From: Rubellimicrobium thermophilum DSM 16684 | Lineage (GTDB): Bacteria; Pseudomonadota; Alphaproteobacteria; Rhodobacterales; Rhodobacteraceae | Direction: 5' to 3' | Length of the DNA stretch: 64,000 nt | Assembly: GCF_000442315.1 (NCBI RefSeq) | Contig: NZ_KE557324.1 | Span: 203,463 to 267,462, forward strand | In this document: piece by piece, positions 62,216-64,000 of the stretch | How positions within the stretch are numbered: the stretch's first letter is position 1 | How the letters are laid out: each line of letters begins with the position of its first letter | Notes under the pieces: generated by a model | The model's input: the letters and a program-made list of their open reading frames with translations, nothing else | Databases searched by the model: none | Told to the model about the DNA's origin: nothing | Program-made: the position numbers and the translations under genes

Positions 62216-63721
62216 ATGAACAGGATTTCACGACGCGGCTTTCTCGCCGCAAGTGCAACAGCCGTTGCGGTTGCGCACATGCCCCGTCTTGCCCTCGCGC
62301 AGGCGGCGGCCCCGATTCGCCTGGCCGTGGCCACGCGCACGCTCGACATCGACGGTCGCGCGGCCACGGTCTTCGGCCTCGCCGGGCCCGGTGGCCGACA
62401 GGGGCTGGTGCTCGATCCTGGCCAGCGTTTCCGGGTCGATCTGCGCAACGATCTGGAGGTGGGGACGATCATCCACTGGCATGGGCAGATCCCGCCCAAT
62501 GCGCAGGACGGCGTGCCCGACATGCCGATGCCCCTGCTCGCGCCGGGCGAGGCGCGGTCCTACGACTTCGAGGCGCGGCCCGGCACGCACTGGATGCACA
62601 GCCATGTGCCCTTGCAGGAGATGCAGCTTCTGGCGGCGCCTCTGATCGTGCGTTCGGCCGAGGATCTGGCCGCCGACCGGCAGGAGGTCGTGATGTTCCT
62701 GCACGACTTCTCGTTCAAGGCGCCCGAAGAGGTCCTGGCCGAGATCGCCGGCGGGCATGCCGGCGGCGGTCACGCGGGCGGCGGCCATGGCGCGCATGGC
62801 GGACACGGCGGCGCGCGGTCCATGCCGGAGACAGCCATGGGCGGTATGGGTCATGGCAGGATGAACGCCATGCCGGGCATGGGCGGCATGATGGGCGGCA
62901 TGGCCATGGACCTGAACGATTACGACTGGGACGCCTATCTGGCCAATGACCGGACGCTGTCGGATCCCGAGGTGGTGCAGGTCGAACGCGGCGGCCGCAT
63001 CCGGCTCCGCGTCATCAATGCCGCGGCCGCCACGGTGTTCTGGATCGACACCGGTTCGGCCGGGGCGCGCCTCGTCGCGGCGGACGGTCACGCGGTGCAG
63101 CCGCTTCCGGGCAACCGGTTCGGGCTCGCCATGGGACAGCGGCTCGATCTCGAGATCGACCTGCCGAACGAAAACGGAGCCTGGCCGATCCTCGCGCTGC
63201 GCGAGGGGGCGAGGGAGCGCACCGGTCTGATCCTCGCCACGCCCGGTGCCGAGGTGCGGCGCCTCGATGCCGTGGCGGAGGCCGAAGCGCCTGCCTTCGA
63301 CACCGACCTGGCGCAGGAATCCCGGCTGGTCGCGATGGGCGCCCTGCCGGAGCGCCCCGTGGATCGCAGCCAGATGCTGATGCTGGGCGGCTCGATGCAG
63401 CCCTATGTCTGGACGATCGATGGCGCCGTCTGGGGGCAGCACCGGCCGATCACCGCGCGCAGCGGGGAACGGGTCGTGCTCTCGTTCCACAACATGTCGA
63501 TGATGGGCCACCCGATGCATCTGCACGGCCATGTGTTCCAGGTCGTCGGGTTGAACGGACGCCGCGTGGCAGGCGCCTTGCGCGACACGGTCTATGTGCC
63601 GCCGATGGCGATGGTGGACGTGGCGCTGGACGCGGGCGAAGCCGCACGCTGGATGCTCCACTGCCACCACATGCCGCATCTGGCGACCGGCATGATGACC
63701 GAGTTCGCCGTCTCGGCCTGA
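62216..63721 (+). CDS. Multicopper oxidase with His/Gly- and Met-rich insertion
   Basis: A 501-residue periplasmic oxidase of the CueO/CopA-like type. The twin-arginine signal NRISRRGFLAASATAVAV is near the start. Copper ligands: HWHGQ and HWMHSHVP in the first cupredoxin domain, HPMHLHGHVFQ and HCHHMPHLATGMM in the last, giving the type 1 and trinuclear sites. Residues about 177-233 form an insertion of GGHAGGGH repeats followed by many Met (GMGGMMGGMAMD), typical of copper-handling oxidases. Likely role: oxidation of Cu(I) in copper tolerance. ATG 62216 follows CGAGGAGACG. The small Cys/His/Met-rich gene is just upstream. Confidence 0.93.
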   Translation: MNRISRRGFLAASATAVAVAHMPRLALAQAAAPIRLAVATRTLDIDGRAATVFGLAGPGGRQGLVLDPGQRFRVDLRNDLEVGTIIHWHGQIPPNAQDGVPDMPMPLLAPGEARSYDFEARPGTHWMHSHVPLQEMQLLAAPLIVRSAEDLAADRQEVVMFLHDFSFKAPEEVLAEIAGGHAGGGHAGGGHGAHGGHGGARSMPETAMGGMGHGRMNAMPGMGGMMGGMAMDLNDYDWDAYLANDRTLSDPEVVQVERGGRIRLRVINAAAATVFWIDTGSAGARLVAADGHAVQPLPGNRFGLAMGQRLDLEIDLPNENGAWPILALREGARERTGLILATPGAEVRRLDAVAEAEAPAFDTDLAQESRLVAMGALPERPVDRSQMLMLGGSMQPYVWTIDGAVWGQHRPITARSGERVVLSFHNMSMMGHPMHLHGHVFQVVGLNGRRVAGALRDTVYVPPMAMVDVALDAGEAARWMLHCHHMPHLATGMMTEFAVSA

Positions 63722-63734
63722 GATCCTCTCTGAC

Positions 63735-63775
63735 GGGGCGGCGGGCCTGCGCGCCCCGTGCGCGCCCGCCGCCCC
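63735..63775 (+). terminator. Strong hairpin after the multicopper oxidase
   Basis: A perfect 12-base stem (63735-63746 with 63764-63775) with a 17-base GC-rich loop, 13 bases after the stop. No T tract follows. Confidence 0.5.
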
Positions 63776-64000
63776 CGGAAGGACCCTCCGATCCCGATGG
63801 ACAGCCCCGAAAAGGCCGGGATGCGGAAGAGCGGCAGGATCCTCTGCCGGCCGCCGGCATCACGGGACGTGCCTGACCGGCTGGGCCACCCGGGAGGCTG
63901 CGCGGCCATCGGAACCCGGCGCCCGGTCGTCTTGGGCGGTTCAGAAAGGACTGTCGAGCAGAAGACGGGGTCACGTCCGTCAAGCTGGTGTAAATTCCTG
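63776..64000. other. Right-edge non-coding stretch
   Basis: The last 225 bases hold no open frame with gene-like codon use on either strand. The final bases (GTGTAAATTCCTG) are more AT-rich and vaguely recall the outer ends of IS256-like elements, but the window stops there and this cannot be judged. Confidence 0.4.

Noticed and set aside
63940..64000. Possible insertion-sequence end at the right edge
   Set aside because: Only about 13 bases look similar from memory; there is no transposase, second end or target duplication in view.

Overview
The window is very GC-rich, densely coded DNA from an alphaproteobacterium, most likely a Rhodobacterales/Rhodobacteraceae member. This rests on the plant/alphaproteobacterial-type gshA, the rplU-rpmA-GNAT order, a serralysin-like protease with DUF4214 units, a Hint-domain protein, and several secreted families common in that group. 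No tRNA, rRNA, CRISPR array or complete mobile element was recognised.

Layout. 1-10670: carnitine catabolism. The minus-strand operon is cdhC-like BKACE, carnitine dehydrogenase/thioesterase fusion, acyl-CoA dehydrogenase and a CoA ligase cut by the window edge. A divergent GlxA/CdhR-type regulator is followed by a four-gene Dpp/Opp-type ABC transporter. 10674-13680: a polysaccharide-export lipoprotein and an RTX metalloprotease. 13953-31730: acyl-CoA and branched-chain amino acid oxidation. It holds an AidB-like dehydrogenase, a GyrI-like protein, a one-chain indolepyruvate:ferredoxin oxidoreductase, and the leucine pathway (isovaleryl-CoA dehydrogenase, methylcrotonyl-CoA carboxylase beta and alpha, HMG-CoA lyase, methylglutaconyl-CoA hydratase). 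A sugar-type module (BadF kinase, Gfo/Idh dehydrogenase, MDR reductase), a thiolase and an MBL-fold protein split that pathway. 31992-37452: hybrid histidine kinase, GNAT, dapD, response regulator. 37552-46969: plsY, a probably inactive dihydroorotase paralogue, gshA, a Hint protein, dapE, GNAT and RNase R. 47117-53280: lytic transglycosylase, DUF2059 protein, rplU-rpmA, pyrE and active pyrC. 53372-63721: secreted unknowns, glutaryl-CoA dehydrogenase, an OmpA-family protein, an A-type Fe-S protein, tpiA, cytochrome P450, and a small Cys/His/Met-rich membrane protein beside a multicopper oxidase.

A caution for every reader: at least 15 conserved genes, including the normally essential dapD, are broken by single-base indels, nearly all in runs of G or C, and one (HMG-CoA lyase) by a TAG. 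The pattern fits residual sequencing error better than decay. I therefore annotate each such gene at full span as a CDS and give the break position. The metabolic logic is import of a quaternary-amine or peptide-like substrate and its conversion to acyl-CoA, alongside leucine, aromatic and lysine/glutarate oxidation, all feeding acetyl-CoA and acetoacetate. The rest is housekeeping.
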